In this document: positions 1-11,183 of the stretch, one piece after another | Position numbering within the stretch: position 1 is the stretch's first letter | How the letters are laid out: each line of letters begins with the position of its first letter | Assembly: GCF_000226095.1 (NCBI RefSeq) | Contig: NC_016478.1 | Coordinates: forward strand, 2,966,001-3,030,000 | DNA from: Thermothelomyces thermophilus ATCC 42464 | Taxonomy: Eukaryota > Ascomycota > Sordariomycetes > Sordariales > Chaetomiaceae | Length of the DNA stretch: 64,000 bases | Direction of reading: 5' to 3' | Position numbers and translations under genes: made by a program | The notes under the pieces: model-generated | Seen by the model: only the letters and a program-made list of their open reading frames with translations | The model's database searches: none | Told to the model about the DNA's origin: nothing

Positions 1-136
1 CCGGCCGCCCTGGTCCCCATGGTGTTGTGGCACGCGCGAGAAATCCGCAACAATGGCTAATAATACAAGATGTGAGAGAGGAGATAATCTCCCATGGGTG
101 AGACGAAAAAAGAGTCGAGTTGAGCTTGGTGGCTTA

Positions 137-1019
137 TTATTTGTTCTTGACGACGCCGACCTTGGCAGGGCGCAAGACGCGGCCGTTGAGCTTGAAGCCC
201 TTCTGCTGGACGTGGAAGACCGTGTTGTGCTCCTTGTCCGGCATGGGCGTCATGAACGTGGCCTCGTGCTCGTTGGGATTGAACACCTCGCCTTCGGGTG
301 CGAAGCGCTCGAGGCCGTGCTTCTTGAGCGTCTGCAGCAGGACGGTCTCGGTCATCTTGAGGCCGTCGTACAGGTTGACCAGATCCTGCGTGTGCTCCGT
401 CTTGTTCTCGGGCTTGAGCTTCTCCTCAAGCACCACGCCCAGCGCGCGCTCGAAGTTGTCAACCGTCTCGACCAAGTCCCTGGCGAAGTTCTGAATGGCG
501 AAGTCCCGCGCCGCCTTCATGTCGCGCTGTGTCCGGTCTTGCAGGTTGCGAAAGTCGGCCACGGAGCGGAGGTACCGATCCTAGACAGACAGTCAGCGCA
601 TCAGCATCTCAGGAGTCACACGGGTGCACGGCGGATGAGGAGGGGGGAGAGGAGGAGGCTACCTTCAGATCCCGGATCTCGGCGTCCTTGGCTTCTAATT
701 GCTTCTTGAGGGCTTCCTCCGGGCTCTCAGTCTCGGGGCTCTCGGTCTTGGAGCTCTCGGTCTTGGAGCTCTCGGTCTTGGAGCTCTCGGTCTTGGGGCT
801 CTCGGCCTCAGTGTTCTCTTTCGACTGATTTTCGTCGTTCTTGGGGGTCTCCGTTTCGGAGCTGTACCATCGTGTTCGCGGTGCGATCGTCTGGGCCGCC
901 GCCACCAATGGTCTCTGGTAGTAGGATCGGGTGAGAGGAGCAATGGATTGCCCCTGCGTGCTAAGTCTGGCGGTCGAGCGCAGCGCTCTGGAAGAGGCTG
1001 AGATAGCTTGTCGTAACAT
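137..1019 (-). CDS. mge1: Mitochondrial GrpE nucleotide exchange factor (Mge1)
   Basis: Two exons, 1019..663 and 580..137, give 266 residues; the intron 662..581 has GTAG at its donor and TCTAG at its acceptor. The N-terminus (MLRQAISASSRALRSTARLS) is rich in Arg/Ser and lacks acidic residues, a typical mitochondrial presequence. A Lys/Thr/Glu/Ser repeat of five-residue units follows, then a coiled coil (EALKKQLEAKDAEIRDLK) and the GrpE core with ADFRNL, FARDLVETVDNFERAL and the C-terminal beta domain ending in RVLRPAKVGV. By family knowledge it releases ADP from mitochondrial Hsp70 in the matrix for protein import and folding. The ATG at 1019 was chosen because it directly precedes the presequence; longer in-frame readings lack presequence character. 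It is divergent from RPB3. The family call is very safe; the intron is well supported by frame. Confidence 0.95.
731..805. repeat. 15-bp coding minisatellite in mge1
   Basis: Tandem copies of a unit close to GAGCTCTCGGTCTTG, about four to five units with a few changes at the edges. On the minus strand they encode KTESS/KTESP repeats between the presequence and the GrpE coiled coil. The unit is a multiple of three, so copy number can vary without breaking the frame. Confidence 0.85.
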
Positions 1020-1566
1020 GGCTGCAAGATGCGTGCGGGATCTTGTTTTCCTGAAATTCAGGCAGCTTTGTCGCTCAACTTTCGATGTCGCGTGGCTCTC
1101 AAAAGATTTTATGGGGGCGATGCGAAGCTGGCTTGGCCCTCCGGGGCCGAGCGCAACTTGCAGGCGGATCATTGACGGGCCGCCACAATGTTGAGACGGC
1201 CTGGTACAGTACCTGGAGGCTTGTACCCGACCTCAGTGGCAGGCCGCGCTTATTATTATTAGCTCACAAACAATCGGACCGTGCTCGCAACCAGTACGGA
1301 GGTACTTGATGCAGTGCTTGGCGCTCATCATGTGAAGATAAGGTAAGCTTCTTTAGCGCGGCGCGCTTTGTCGCAGGCGCTCGAAGTCGAGTGTAATAAA
1401 CTTCCGTCCTCTCGCCCCTTTCAACCTTTCACCCAGCCTTTGGTTAGATTGCCGAACTTGCCCTCGAACAACCGCTTGTTCCATCTGCATTCCGTCTCCT
1501 GGGTCTAACCATTGCGCCTTTCCTGTCATTCTCAGAACCGCGAGTTTTGACGACTATAGCGCCAAC
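1020..1566. promoter_or_regulatory. Divergent promoter region mge1 / rpb3
   Basis: About 550 bp lie between the start codons of two divergent genes, so both promoters must sit here. A pyrimidine-rich stretch (1405-1500) precedes RPB3 and looks like a fungal core promoter or 5' leader. I saw no other ORF or RNA gene and no specific operator I would defend. Confidence 0.5.
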
Positions 1567-2718
1567 ATGGACTACGACCCGATGGTGATGGACGACGCCG
1601 AGGCCTTAGGCCCGGTTGTCAAGATCTCGCAAGTACGTCTCTGCCCTCCTCTCCACGTCTCGTTCGGGAGGGTCATTCGTGGTGTTTAAAAGCGCTCACA
1701 ACGTGTAGGCGGACTCGGTCCGCGTCAAGTTCGAGCTCCAAAATGCCGATCTCTCTTTCGCAAACTCTCTCCGCCGCGTCATGCTCGCTGAGATCCCGAC
1801 GATAGCCATCGACTTGGTCGAAATCGAGGAGAATAGCTCTGTTCTAGCCGATGAGTTTATTTCCCATCGCTTGGGCCTCATCCCTCTCAATGCCGAGGGC
1901 GTCGATAACCTCTTGTACGCACGCGACTGCGACTGCGACGGCTGCTGCGAACACTGCAGCGTTCGACTCACCCTCCACGCAAAGTGTACTGGCGAAGAGA
2001 ATATGCATGTGTTTGCTCGCGACTTGGTGCCTACCGGAGACCGCATAAACCAGGTTCTCGGCACCCCGATAGTCAACGATGCCGAAGGGCTCGGCCCGCT
2101 CATCCTCAAACTCCGCCCAGGCCAGGAGATCAAGCTCGAATGTATAGCAAAGAAGGGTATCGCCAAGGAGCATGCGAAGTGGGCTCCTTCGGCTGCCATT
2201 GGGTTTGAATACGACCCGCACAACAAGCTTCGACACACCGATTACTGGTACGAGTCGGATCCGAAAGCAGAATGGTGAGTCTCCCCCCTCTTCCAATCCA
2301 TTCCGCCGACAACTTTGCTGACTAGCTCCCAAAAAGGCCCCCAAGCGAATACGCCGCGTGGGAGGAACCCCCTCAAGAAGGCGAGCCGTTTGATTACGAT
2401 GCTGTGCCCAACCGTTTCTACTTCAACGTCGAAACCGCCGGTGCCCTCCCGCCCGACGTCATCGTTAGCGAAGGCATCAAAGTTCTCCAACAAAAGCTGG
2501 CCGGTCTGATCCACGAACTCGCCGAGGACGGCGGAGACGGCACGAATGGCGATTACAACGGGCCGCGCAGCCCAGAATACGGGACAGGAGCGGACGGGTT
2601 TGGTGGGTACACAACGCCCTTTGGGAACGCCGGTAACCAGAGCTCCTGGGGCGGGGCTGGCGGGACAACGCCCTACGGGACAACTCCCTACGGCGCCGGC
2701 CAGAGCAGTTGGTCATAG
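1567..2718 (+). CDS. rpb3: RNA polymerase II subunit RPB3
   Basis: Three exons, 1567..1632, 1709..2274 and 2337..2718, give 337 residues. The alpha-like dimerisation fold starts with VRVKFELQNADLSFANSLRRVMLAEIPTIAID, and the RPB3 zinc loop is visible as CDCDGCCEHC. The late core DAVPNRFYFNVETAGALPPDVIVSEGIKVL is also typical. The tail is Gly/Tyr/Thr rich and probably disordered. The length is close to the yeast protein (about 320). It pairs with RPB11 to start assembly of RNA polymerase II in the nucleus. Introns have GTACGT/GTGTAG and GTGAGT/AAAAAG borders, and all phases close. It is convergent with the carrier gene downstream. Confidence 0.97.
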
Positions 2719-3420
2719 GCGGGCCGATGGATTTCGCAGCCGGCGGACCATCCTGCAAAGCTGCTGGCTGCGCGAACGAAGCATCTTCGACGGTCCCCGA
2801 TGGGTTCATCCCGGCTGCGACCTGCAGTGCTTCGGTTCTTAGGAGCCCTAAGCATTTACGTGCGGTCACGTCGCACATGGCGGGTCAACCTTTCTCAGAA
2901 GTATGCAGGTCAGGATGCACGGCGGTAGTGCCATCAGTTGCCTACAGGCGAACGTGACCGTCCTGCAGAGCACCGGGGCAGCCGACCGCTTCCTTTTTCT
3001 AATATTTTGCACGCCAAAGATACCAGCGGGAGTTCATAAAATTGGGGGAATACGTGGTGAGAGTTTCTGCCATAAATGGTTTTGACAATCTGGCGTTCTA
3101 GTTGGGAGTGCACTAAGTACACGCGCTCTGATCTAAGTCTGTCAGGTATAGGGAAAAAAAAAAGGTGGAAAATACAGAGAAGGGGTGGCGCAGAATGCTG
3201 GACAAGACTCCTCGAAACGAGCTTCTATTCCAACGCCGGTGCCTGCAAAATGCCTGTAAGCCCTTCTAGAAACATGCTAAATGCCCGCCCTTGCTGCCCC
3301 CTTGACTGCCCGCCCGTGGTATATTGCTCTGTATGTATGCATATCCCTGTGCTTGGATGGTTGCGAACGTAGTCTATACAGTAGAAACTCATGCCGACGC
3401 GCCCTTGTGTGATTCGTGTA
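2719..3420. other. Convergent 3' spacer rpb3 / carrier
   Basis: About 700 bp between the stop codons of two convergent genes. It holds the 3' UTRs and no credible ORF. Confidence 0.5.
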
Positions 3421-4625
3421 TTACACCGGCTCCGCGATGCCGTTGATCTTCCTGTAGACCTTGCGGTGAGACTCTAAGAAGAGGAATGTACAGATCGTTT
3501 GTCTGCACAACTCGTCAGTAAAATCATCCAATGCTCAGATTTGAGGCCCCAGGGCAGAAGTAGTAGTTAGACTTACGGCCCCAGCCTCAAAAAGCTCGGT
3601 ACCCATCCCTTAAACATCCAACGCATCCCCTCCTTGGCGGACACCTCCCTCAGCACCCTGACGACCCCGTGATCGCCCGACGACGACATCACCCTCGTCT
3701 TGATGACGTCGACCGGGCTCGTCACGGTCGCCGCCACCACGCCGGCGAGGAAGCTGGCGCTGAAGTGGGTGGCTAGGTTGTCCTGCATGGGCGTCAGCCG
3801 CAGCAGGGTGCGCTTGAACACGTCGTAGCTGGCCAGCTGGCTGGCCGTCATGGCGGCCGCGCGCGCGCTGTTGGGCCACACCCCGCGGAGCACGCTGGCC
3901 ACGCCCTCCTCGCGCACCATGCGCACGAGGCCGTCGAGCGCGTGCGCGTAGTTGCGCCGCTGCGCCGGCGGCAGCGCCGCGTCGTGCTGCATGCGCACGT
4001 TGAGCACGTCGGCGGCGTTGCCGGCGATCCCGCCGACGAAGCCCGAGGCGGAGGCCATGGCGATGAGCGTGACGAGGGACGGCGGCTTGGGCTTGCCGGT
4101 GGCGGGGTCCGTCCTGCGGGACGGGAAGCGGGACTTGAGCTCCTCGTAGATGCCGAAGCGGGTGGTGGAGTAGGTTATCTGGCGGAGGAGGGAGGCCGAG
4201 AGGCCGCTGTAGAGGCCGCGAAAGCCGTTGTGCTTGACAATGTGTACAAAGGTGCCGCTCATCGACTTGGGCATGTCGCCGGTTCGTGTTTGGAGGCGGA
4301 CCTGTGGGGGGAAAAAAAGAGAAGGGGGGGGGGGTCAGACGCGAACTGAAATGAACTGGGCGGAACTCTGGGAGAGATTGTACCTTGACTACAAAGATCG
4401 GTTAGCATTTACCAATCTGTTTGTTGGCGGGGGCTAGAGGTTGGAGATTAACTCACCTAGATCTAGAGGATGCGTTACACAAGCAGCCATGCTGCTCGCG
4501 CTACCACCGAACCAGAAGGGGTAGTGTATTGACCTCGTGGTGACGGACTTGTCCTTCTCGCCTTTGGCCATCGTCGCGGTCGAGGACGCCGCAGCGGGGC
4601 GTCCTTCACTTCTTGCTGCCTGCAT
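3421..4625 (-). CDS. Mitochondrial dicarboxylate-type carrier (SLC25/DIC1-like)
   Basis: Four exons, 4625..4457, 4388..4384 (only 5 nt), 4301..3577 and 3502..3421, give 326 residues. Joining them makes the first carrier signature PLDLVKVRLQT, and the phase only works with the 5-nt exon. The third signature is SPVDVIKTRV; in the second repeat the motif reads NAADVLNVRM, with Ala where the family signature has Pro. VRMQHDAALPPAQRRNYAHALDG is characteristic of DIC-type carriers, which exchange malate/succinate for phosphate across the inner membrane. The C-terminus GPQTICTFLFLESHR fits. An in-frame ATG at 4571 (MAKGEKDK) is an alternative start that removes 18 low-complexity residues. Substrate is inferred from family resemblance. 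Confidence 0.9.
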
Positions 4626-5243
4626 TTTGTGCTGCAGTGACCAAGGAGGGGACCCGTGATGCTATACAAGCATTCCCCTCTCGTACAAGAAGAAAAAAGA
4701 TATAAAAAGAGATAAGCTTGGAAAGAAATGCTTTGATATCACAAGCGAGAGTAGAAGCGTTTCTTAGACTGAGCAAACGCTGAATGCATCGATCAAATGC
4801 ACAGAACAATGGAAGGACGGCGCAGTCAAGATAGGCTATCGGCGTTGGTTTCGGCTCCCACGGCAAGCCAAAAACTTAACGGGTTTTCTTTCCGCGTCTG
4901 GCCCGAGACCGCGCAGGTGCTAGCTACGTCAGTTCCAAGATTGGCTAGCGCAGCCACCGAACCAGGGCCCAGGGTCCATTGGCTATCGGTTGGAACTGGG
5001 TCTGCCGTTATCGGGCGGGCCATGGCAGGAATTGGGAAAAGTTTGTTGACCGCCTTTGGGTAGGGCCCGATCGAGTCATACCCAAAGTCTGGGGAGGGCG
5101 AAAGGCCGATATATGCCGACCTCTTAAAGATTGGGGGAGCTAAGACCTAATCTTCTCCATCGTTGCCCCCGGAATCTCCCTCCTTCTCCTCCATCACAAT
5201 CTCGCCTTAGCATATCTCAGCCGTGCAACTCGGTTCAGTCACC
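4626..5243. promoter_or_regulatory. Divergent promoter region carrier / argininosuccinate synthase
   Basis: About 620 bp between divergent start codons. The leader just before the synthase ATG is pyrimidine-rich (5135-5220), typical of strongly expressed fungal genes. It contains the CPC1/GCN4-like site listed separately. No ORF of note. Confidence 0.5.
5073..5079 (-). promoter_or_regulatory. Candidate CPC1/GCN4 amino-acid-control element
   Basis: ATGACTC on the minus strand matches seven of the nine bases of the GCN4/CPC1 palindrome. It lies about 165 bp upstream of the argininosuccinate synthase ATG. Arginine genes are classic targets of cross-pathway control in fungi. A 7-bp match can occur by chance; function is inferred. 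Confidence 0.4.
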
Positions 5244-6881
5244 ATGTCCAAGGGTCGCGTTTGTCTGTAAGTGATCATTACCCCGCCAAACCAACGTAAG
5301 GTTACAGCACTGACTCCCCATCTTTGCACAGCGCCTACTCCGGAGGTATGACTCCCTTCGTCTCGCAGCGAATGCCCGTTCTACGCATATGCAGCTGGTT
5401 TCCGCCGTCTGCATTCTGCGCGGATCGGCCACTCTGTTGTTGCGATGATGATGAATCAGATCCCTCTTCTCATGCTGACCCAATCGCTTGACCAGGCCTC
5501 GACACCTCCACCATTCTGAAATGGCTCATTCTCGAGGTGAGACCCAAAACCGTCCACCACGCGAATCTAATGTATTGACATTTTGCCAGGGCTACACCGT
5601 TGTGTGCTTCCTCGCCAATGTCGGCCAGGAGGAGGACTGGGCTGCCGTTGAGAAGAAGGCTCTTGCCCTCGGGGCCGAGCGCATGGTCATCGAGGACCTG
5701 CAGCGCGAGTTCGTCGAGGAGATTGTTTTCCGCGCCATTCAGTGCAATGCCATCTACGAGGACCGCTACCTCCTCGGCACCTCGCTGGCTCGCCCCATCA
5801 TTGCCCGGGCGCAGGTCCGCGTCGCCCAACAGTACAACTGCCAATACCTGAGCCACGGCTGCACTGGCAAGGGTAACGATCAGGTCCGCTTTGAGCTGGC
5901 CTTCAAGGCCTGCAACCCCTCGATGAAGGTCATCGCGCCGTGGAGGTTGCCCGAGTTCATCCAGAAGTTCCAGTACGTCATGCACATACCTTGCCATAAG
6001 TTTGAAATCCATAGAGACTAACTGTTGCCCGATAGGGGCCGTGCCGACCTTCTCAAGTTCGCCGCCGAGAACAACATTCCCGTCTCGTCAACTCCCAAGG
6101 CTCCCTGGAGCATGGACGACAACCTGGTTCACTGCTCATACGAGGCCGGCGTCCTCGAGGATCCCGATCACACCCCGCCCAAGGAGCTCTGGACTCGCAC
6201 CGTTGACCCCACCGACGCGCCCGACAAGCCGTACAACTTCACCATCCACTTTGAGAAGGGCATCCCCGTCAAGGTGGTGACCCCCGACGGTGAGGTCAGC
6301 GGTGACTCGGTCGCTCTGTTCAAGCTCCTCAACAAGATTGGCCACGACAACGGCGTTGGCCGTGTCGACATCGTCGAGAACCGCTTCATTGGCCTGAAGA
6401 GCCGTGGCTGCTACGATACCCCGGGCCTGACGATTGCGTGAGTGTCTTCTGAGCATTTGAGAGGCGCCGAACCTGGCTGCTAACCTACCTGTCCAGCCGT
6501 CTTGCCCATATCGACCTGGAGGGTCTTGTGCTGGACTCCAAGGTTCGCAAGCTGCGTGACCAATTCGTCACCCTCGAATGGTCGCACTGCCTCTACAACG
6601 GCATGTACTTCAGCCCCGAGCGCGAGTTCCTCGAGAACTCCATCATCTTCTCCCAGAAGAACGTCACCGGCGAGGTGCGCATGTCGGTGTACAAGGGCGC
6701 CGCGTACGTTCTGGGCCGGAAGAGCGACGCCAGCAACCTGTACTCGCAGGAAGACGCGTCGATGGATTCGCTCGAAACCTTCTCGCCCATGGACACCACG
6801 GGCTTCATCGCCATCCAGGCCATCCGCCTGGAGAAGTATGGCCTCCAGAAGATCAAGGATGGCGAGCCCTTGAGCAAGTAA
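5244..6881 (+). CDS. Argininosuccinate synthase
   Basis: Six exons, 5244..5266, 5332..5345, 5496..5536, 5590..5972, 6036..6437 and 6497..6881, give 415 residues, the usual family length. The PP-loop ATP motif AYSGGLDTS is built from exons 1-3 (23, 14 and 41 nt). Other hallmarks are [47 protein letters not shown]-type helix ([11 protein letters not shown]) and [13 protein letters not shown]-like [20 protein letters not shown]. It joins citrulline and aspartate using ATP in arginine biosynthesis, in the cytosol. All intron phases close. It follows a divergent promoter with a possible CPC1 site. This is the orthologue of yeast ARG1. Confidence 0.97.
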
Positions 6882-7272
6882 TCTGCTTAGCATAGGATAC
6901 AAAAAAAGTAAAATAATTGGGATGGTCAACATACTGTTTCTGTGGCATTTCCTTGTTGGCCTTCTGCTTGCTGTGATTATTGCCCCTCAGCGTACGGAGT
7001 ACCGAGTACGGGATGTAGAGTGGTAGGTATCCCAGTGGCCTCCCGAGAACCCTTTTGGCCCGGAGGAATTGGCCAATCAGACTCCCCAGGCACACAGCCA
7101 ATGGGCGATTTCATTGTGAAGCTAACCCCCCGGTCCTTGGCGGCGGCAACCTGACCCACCCATCTTTTTTCGAGCTCGCGCAGTGATCACAAGTCTCTCT
7201 CGAGAGGTCTCCGATCCCCCCACCATCAGGCCTCCAGTGAGCCGCAATCTGAGCCGCGATCCGAACCACAGC
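6882..7272. other. Spacer synthase / Phe-tRNA synthetase
   Basis: About 390 bp hold the 3' end of the upstream gene and the promoter of the downstream gene, both on the plus strand. No ORF worth keeping. Confidence 0.4.
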
Positions 7273-8908
7273 ATGTTCGGACAACGGAGGATCGCGAGGG
7301 CCCTCTTGCCCCGTTCGTGCAGCCGATCCAGCATCGCGCTGCTCGTTCAACGAAGCGGGCCAGCTTCTGCTTCGGCAACGCCGTTCTGGCGAGCAGCGTA
7401 CTCATCAGGTTAGCAATGAGAGAGGCAGTCGCATTTCAAGCAGTTTCGGACCTCGGATTGCTGATGGGGATCTCCCGTGAGAAGATGCGGCCACCTCGAG
7501 TGCCGGTGTGACCACAAATCCCAAGACCGTCGAGATTAACGGCAAGAAATATACTACCGACTCCTGGTTCAATGTCTCCTCTACCACCCTCTCCCTGACG
7601 TCGCGAAAGCTGCACCTGCAAAAGGACCACCCCGTGGCAATCACGCGAAAGATCATCGAGTCGGTATTTCCGGGGCCGACCTACAGGTACTACAATGACT
7701 TTGATCCGGTGGTGTCGACGTACGAGAACTTTGACTCGCTCGGCTTCCCTCCGGATCACCCGGGCCGCGCCCGCACCGACACCTACTACATCAACAAGGA
7801 CACCCTCCTACGAACGCACACGAGCGCGCACGAGGCCGAGCTCTTCCGGACGACCGCGAGCGGCGGGTACCTGATCAGCGCCGACGTTTACCGCCGCGAC
7901 GAGGTCGACCGCAGCCACTACCCCGTCTTCCACCAGATGGAGGGAGCCCGCGTCTGGGACAGGAACAAGGTGCCCAACGGGGACCTCGCCGCCGCCGTCC
8001 TGGCCGACCTCGAGCGGCTGCCCAAGCACGACATGACGGTCGAGGACCCCAACCCGCCCTTCCACCCGGAGCGTAACCCCTTGCAGGCGGAGTACCACAC
8101 CGAGGCCGAGGCCGCCGCCGTCGCGGCCCACCTGAAGCGCTCCCTCGAGCTCATGGTGAACGAGATCTTCTCGCGCGCCAGAGCCGCTGCCGCCGCCGCA
8201 GCAGCAGCAGAGGCAGCAGCAGGTAGGGGGGCCAAGAAGGGCAAGCCGGCGACCCCGCCGAGCGATGGTTCCGGTTCCGCGGATGAGCCGCTCCGCGTCC
8301 GCTGGGTGGAGGCCTACTTCCCCTTCACCTCGCCGTCGTGGGAGCTCGAGGTGTTCTACCAGGGCGACTGGCTCGAGGTGCTGGGGTGCGGCGTGAGCAA
8401 GCAGGAGCTGCACGTGCAGGCGGGGCGGCCGTCGCAGATGGGGTGGGCGTTCGGCATCGGGCTGGAGCGCATCGCGATGCTGCTCTTCAAGATCCCGGAC
8501 ATCCGGCTGTTCTGGTCGCGCGACGAGCGGTTCCTGTCGCAGTTCCGCGGCGTCGAGGACGACCTGACCCGGATCCGCCCCTTCGTGCCCTTCAGCAAGC
8601 ACCCGGCCTGCTACAAGGACGTCTCCTTCTGGCTCAAGGGCGCCTCGGCCGCGGGCGGCAACCTGGGCGGCGCCGTGGACTGGCACGAGAACGACCTGAT
8701 GGAGGTCGTCCGGGACGCCGCGGGCGACTGCGTCGAGGACGTGAGGCTCGTGGACGAGTTTACGCACCCCAAGACGGGGCGGAGGAGCTTGTGCTACCGG
8801 ATCAACTACCGCAGCCTGGAGAAGACGCTGACCAACCAGGAGACGAACGAGATGCACAATAGGGTGGTGAAGGGGTTGGTGGAGAGGCTAGGGGTCGAGA
8901 TCAGGTAG
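7273..8908 (+). CDS. msf1: Mitochondrial phenylalanyl-tRNA synthetase
   Basis: Two exons, best read as 7273..7408 and 7485..8908, give 519 residues. Exon 1 encodes a presequence (MFGQRRIARALLPRSCSRSS). The class II core shows TYRYYNDFDPVVSTYENFDSL, the TSAHEAE motif, SADVYRRDEVDRSHYPVFHQMEG (motif 2 region) and motif 3 GWAFGIGLERIAMLLF. The C-terminal FDX-ACB anticodon-binding domain is present (DVRLVDEFTHPKTGRRSLCYRINYRS). An Ala-rich, Lys-rich insert sits near the middle. The intron borders are uncertain: GTTAGC/GAAG (7409..7484) gives the smoother protein, but GTACTC with the acceptor at 7500 is also in phase. It charges mitochondrial tRNA-Phe as a monomer. Confidence 0.93.
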
Positions 8909-11183
8909 TCCGGCGAAAAGTGCGGGTGTCACGGCTTGGCTCAGAGTGTCACGGATCCTTAGTCGGTCTAGCTTTGCCCCGTCCTTCTTCTCACCACCCA
9001 TACCCGCTTCGACCGCTTCTCAAATCCGTGAGGGGTGGCATTGTGGTAGTGGTGGTGGTGGACCACCCGGAGGAGGAGGAGGAGGAGGAGGCGCTTTGGC
9101 CCATCGTCTCTTCAACGGCCGGCCGCCTTACTCAGCCACCTTGGTGAGACGCTGATGAGCGAGTCTTCTTTTTCTTTCTGCACCTCTCCCTCCCCGCCTT
9201 TTTCTTCCCCTCGAATATCTGGCTACCTCCGTGACCGTAAGGTTCGTAACCAGGAAATGCTCTGCCCTTCGGAGCCGGGGGGCCTGTATTATATCTGTAC
9301 TGTAGGTTGACGAATAGAGCGTTCTACGGGAATTGCGCGGTCGTCTACTAGTAAGCCATGGTTTGGCTCCTCAACTCTCCTCAATAGATTTCAAGGCGGT
9401 GCACCAGTTGTGGAATCCCCCATGAGGGGGTTCAGAAATGCCCAGCCGGTGAGCCTCTCAATGGGCTCTCATGACGGAATATCAGATGGGCTTTCTTGGC
9501 AGATCTCTGTCGGGGCGGAGAGGTGGTGGGCATAGGACGTAGTGTTGCGGTGAGAGGCTGCGCAACTTTTATAGCCGGCATTTTGCAGCCGGGTGAATCC
9601 TAGCGCATGGCACTGATCATTGATGAACCGGGGAAGTCTAGGCAAGGCACCCGGCGATTTTTTTGTATGTACATACATACATACATACAGTATAATTTAG
9701 GGGGTCTCAGCCCGCGACTCTCTGTTGTCAGATTCTTTATGCACATACTGCTGTACTCGTTAACGGACATGACCCGGTGGCTTGGAAGAGCCGTTTGCCT
9801 GTCGTGAAGCGTAGTGTAAGTAAGCTCGACAATGGCGTTGCGCCGGTGCCGCGGTTCGACTACCTCTGCTGTGCCTCCTTGCTACGCCTGGGCCCGCTGC
9901 TACCCGTCAAGCCTAGGACCATACGATTCTACCCTGTAGGATACGCAATTGATTGTCCCTCTGATGACCAGGTTCTTTGCTTGAACACTCGTATACCATC
10001 TTTTTTTTTCGACCCGTTTCTTGTACTAGAGATCGTTGACTTATGCCGCGTATGACCTCGTCAACTTTTGTGGTGGCGTGGAAGGCTGAGCAGCCATGAC
10101 AGGTGGACACTGAAAAGCGACACAAGTGCGCTGCTCGCCTGACAGTCTGGATCCGGACAATCTAGTTAAAGATTTGTTGAGACACAGCAAGCACACACGC
10201 ATCCAGTGGGGCAGTGACCATCCGCCATGTTCCGGGCTCCGTACTTCTGGAATCTCAGCCCCCAAGAGCCTTGACGCAGTAGGATGATCCGAGACGGGTC
10301 AGAAGTTGGCCTAGACTCTCCGTGTGACTTGGGATTTCCCAACAGATAGCATCTGTCAAGAGACCCAGATCTCAGGAGGCTGTCGAGGCTGTGCAAGCTG
10401 CAGAATTCAGTTTTGCTGAGAGGACGCCAAGACGGAGCGGCCAATCATGGCTTGTGAAGGCGCCCTTTGCCCTCCAGAGGCATTCTGGCAGGCTCCACCC
10501 TTCCGCTGCTCCCCAGTCGGCGTCTTGGAACCTTCCATCGTTTTGGCGGGGTTGGCTCCGGTCGCTCGAGTGAAGTGGCAACAAGCGCTGAGAATTGAAC
10601 GAGACACGTCCCTGCAACCAACCGTTTTCCGACTAGGGATCATCAGGCCAAAGAGAGAGGCTTTGCTGCTTCTGTGGTAGTGAGGCAACTTGGGACCCGC
10701 AAAAGTTGCTCGTGGAAGCCACGCTGTAAGTACCTACCTACTGTGTATGCAGGGGCGGGAGAGCCGGGCCAGGTCAGTGCAGGTCTCACCAGTCGGGGAC
10801 TCAGCCTCCCACATCCTAGTTGGCGGCGGGCTTTGCGGCTTGTCAAGCGGCCCATGATCGCCCCGGAACCCGGGCTGGAGGAGGGGGGAGCTGCTGCATG
10901 CATGCGTCCAGCAGCGCAACCGTAGAACAACCTACACTAACCTGCTCAGTAAGTTATAAAATCCAGTCCGCCACACACCCGCCTTCCCTCTTTGTCTGCA
11001 TTTTCCCCTAAACACACCCGACACCCTTGACGTCAAAGCACAACTCGAAACCTGACTTCTTCAGGGAAGCACACCACAAACGTCATAACAGCGAGCGACT
11101 CCACGACTTCCGCCCATATCCACATATCCAACTTCACCTTCAACTATCGTCAATTTGACCGCCTCGACTACGTATCTTCTACA
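8909..11183. other. Long gene-free spacer
   Basis: About 2.3 kb without a credible gene; all ORFs are short, in mixed frames and lack family resemblance. It holds GGA/GTG repeats near 9045-9090, a TACA microsatellite and, at its right end, the calcipressin leader. TATA-like TTATAAAAT at about 10952 and the pyrimidine/AC-rich stretch after 10980 look like its core promoter and 5' UTR. A long non-coding RNA cannot be excluded. Confidence 0.4.
9666..9689. repeat. TACA/TGTA microsatellite
   Basis: Four to five ACAT units in intergenic DNA. Similar short tracts occur near 14559 and 62695. Confidence 0.8.

Noticed and set aside
7808-8857. 349-codon ORF on the minus strand opposite the Phe-tRNA synthetase
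   Set aside because: It is the antisense shadow of a GC-rich gene whose plus-strand product has all family motifs.
9410-9440. CCCCCATGAGGGGG hairpin
   Set aside because: Short isolated palindrome in a spacer; eukaryotic terminators are not of this kind.
9853-9866. GGTTCGACTACC resembling a tRNA B box
   Set aside because: No cloverleaf could be formed around it on either strand.
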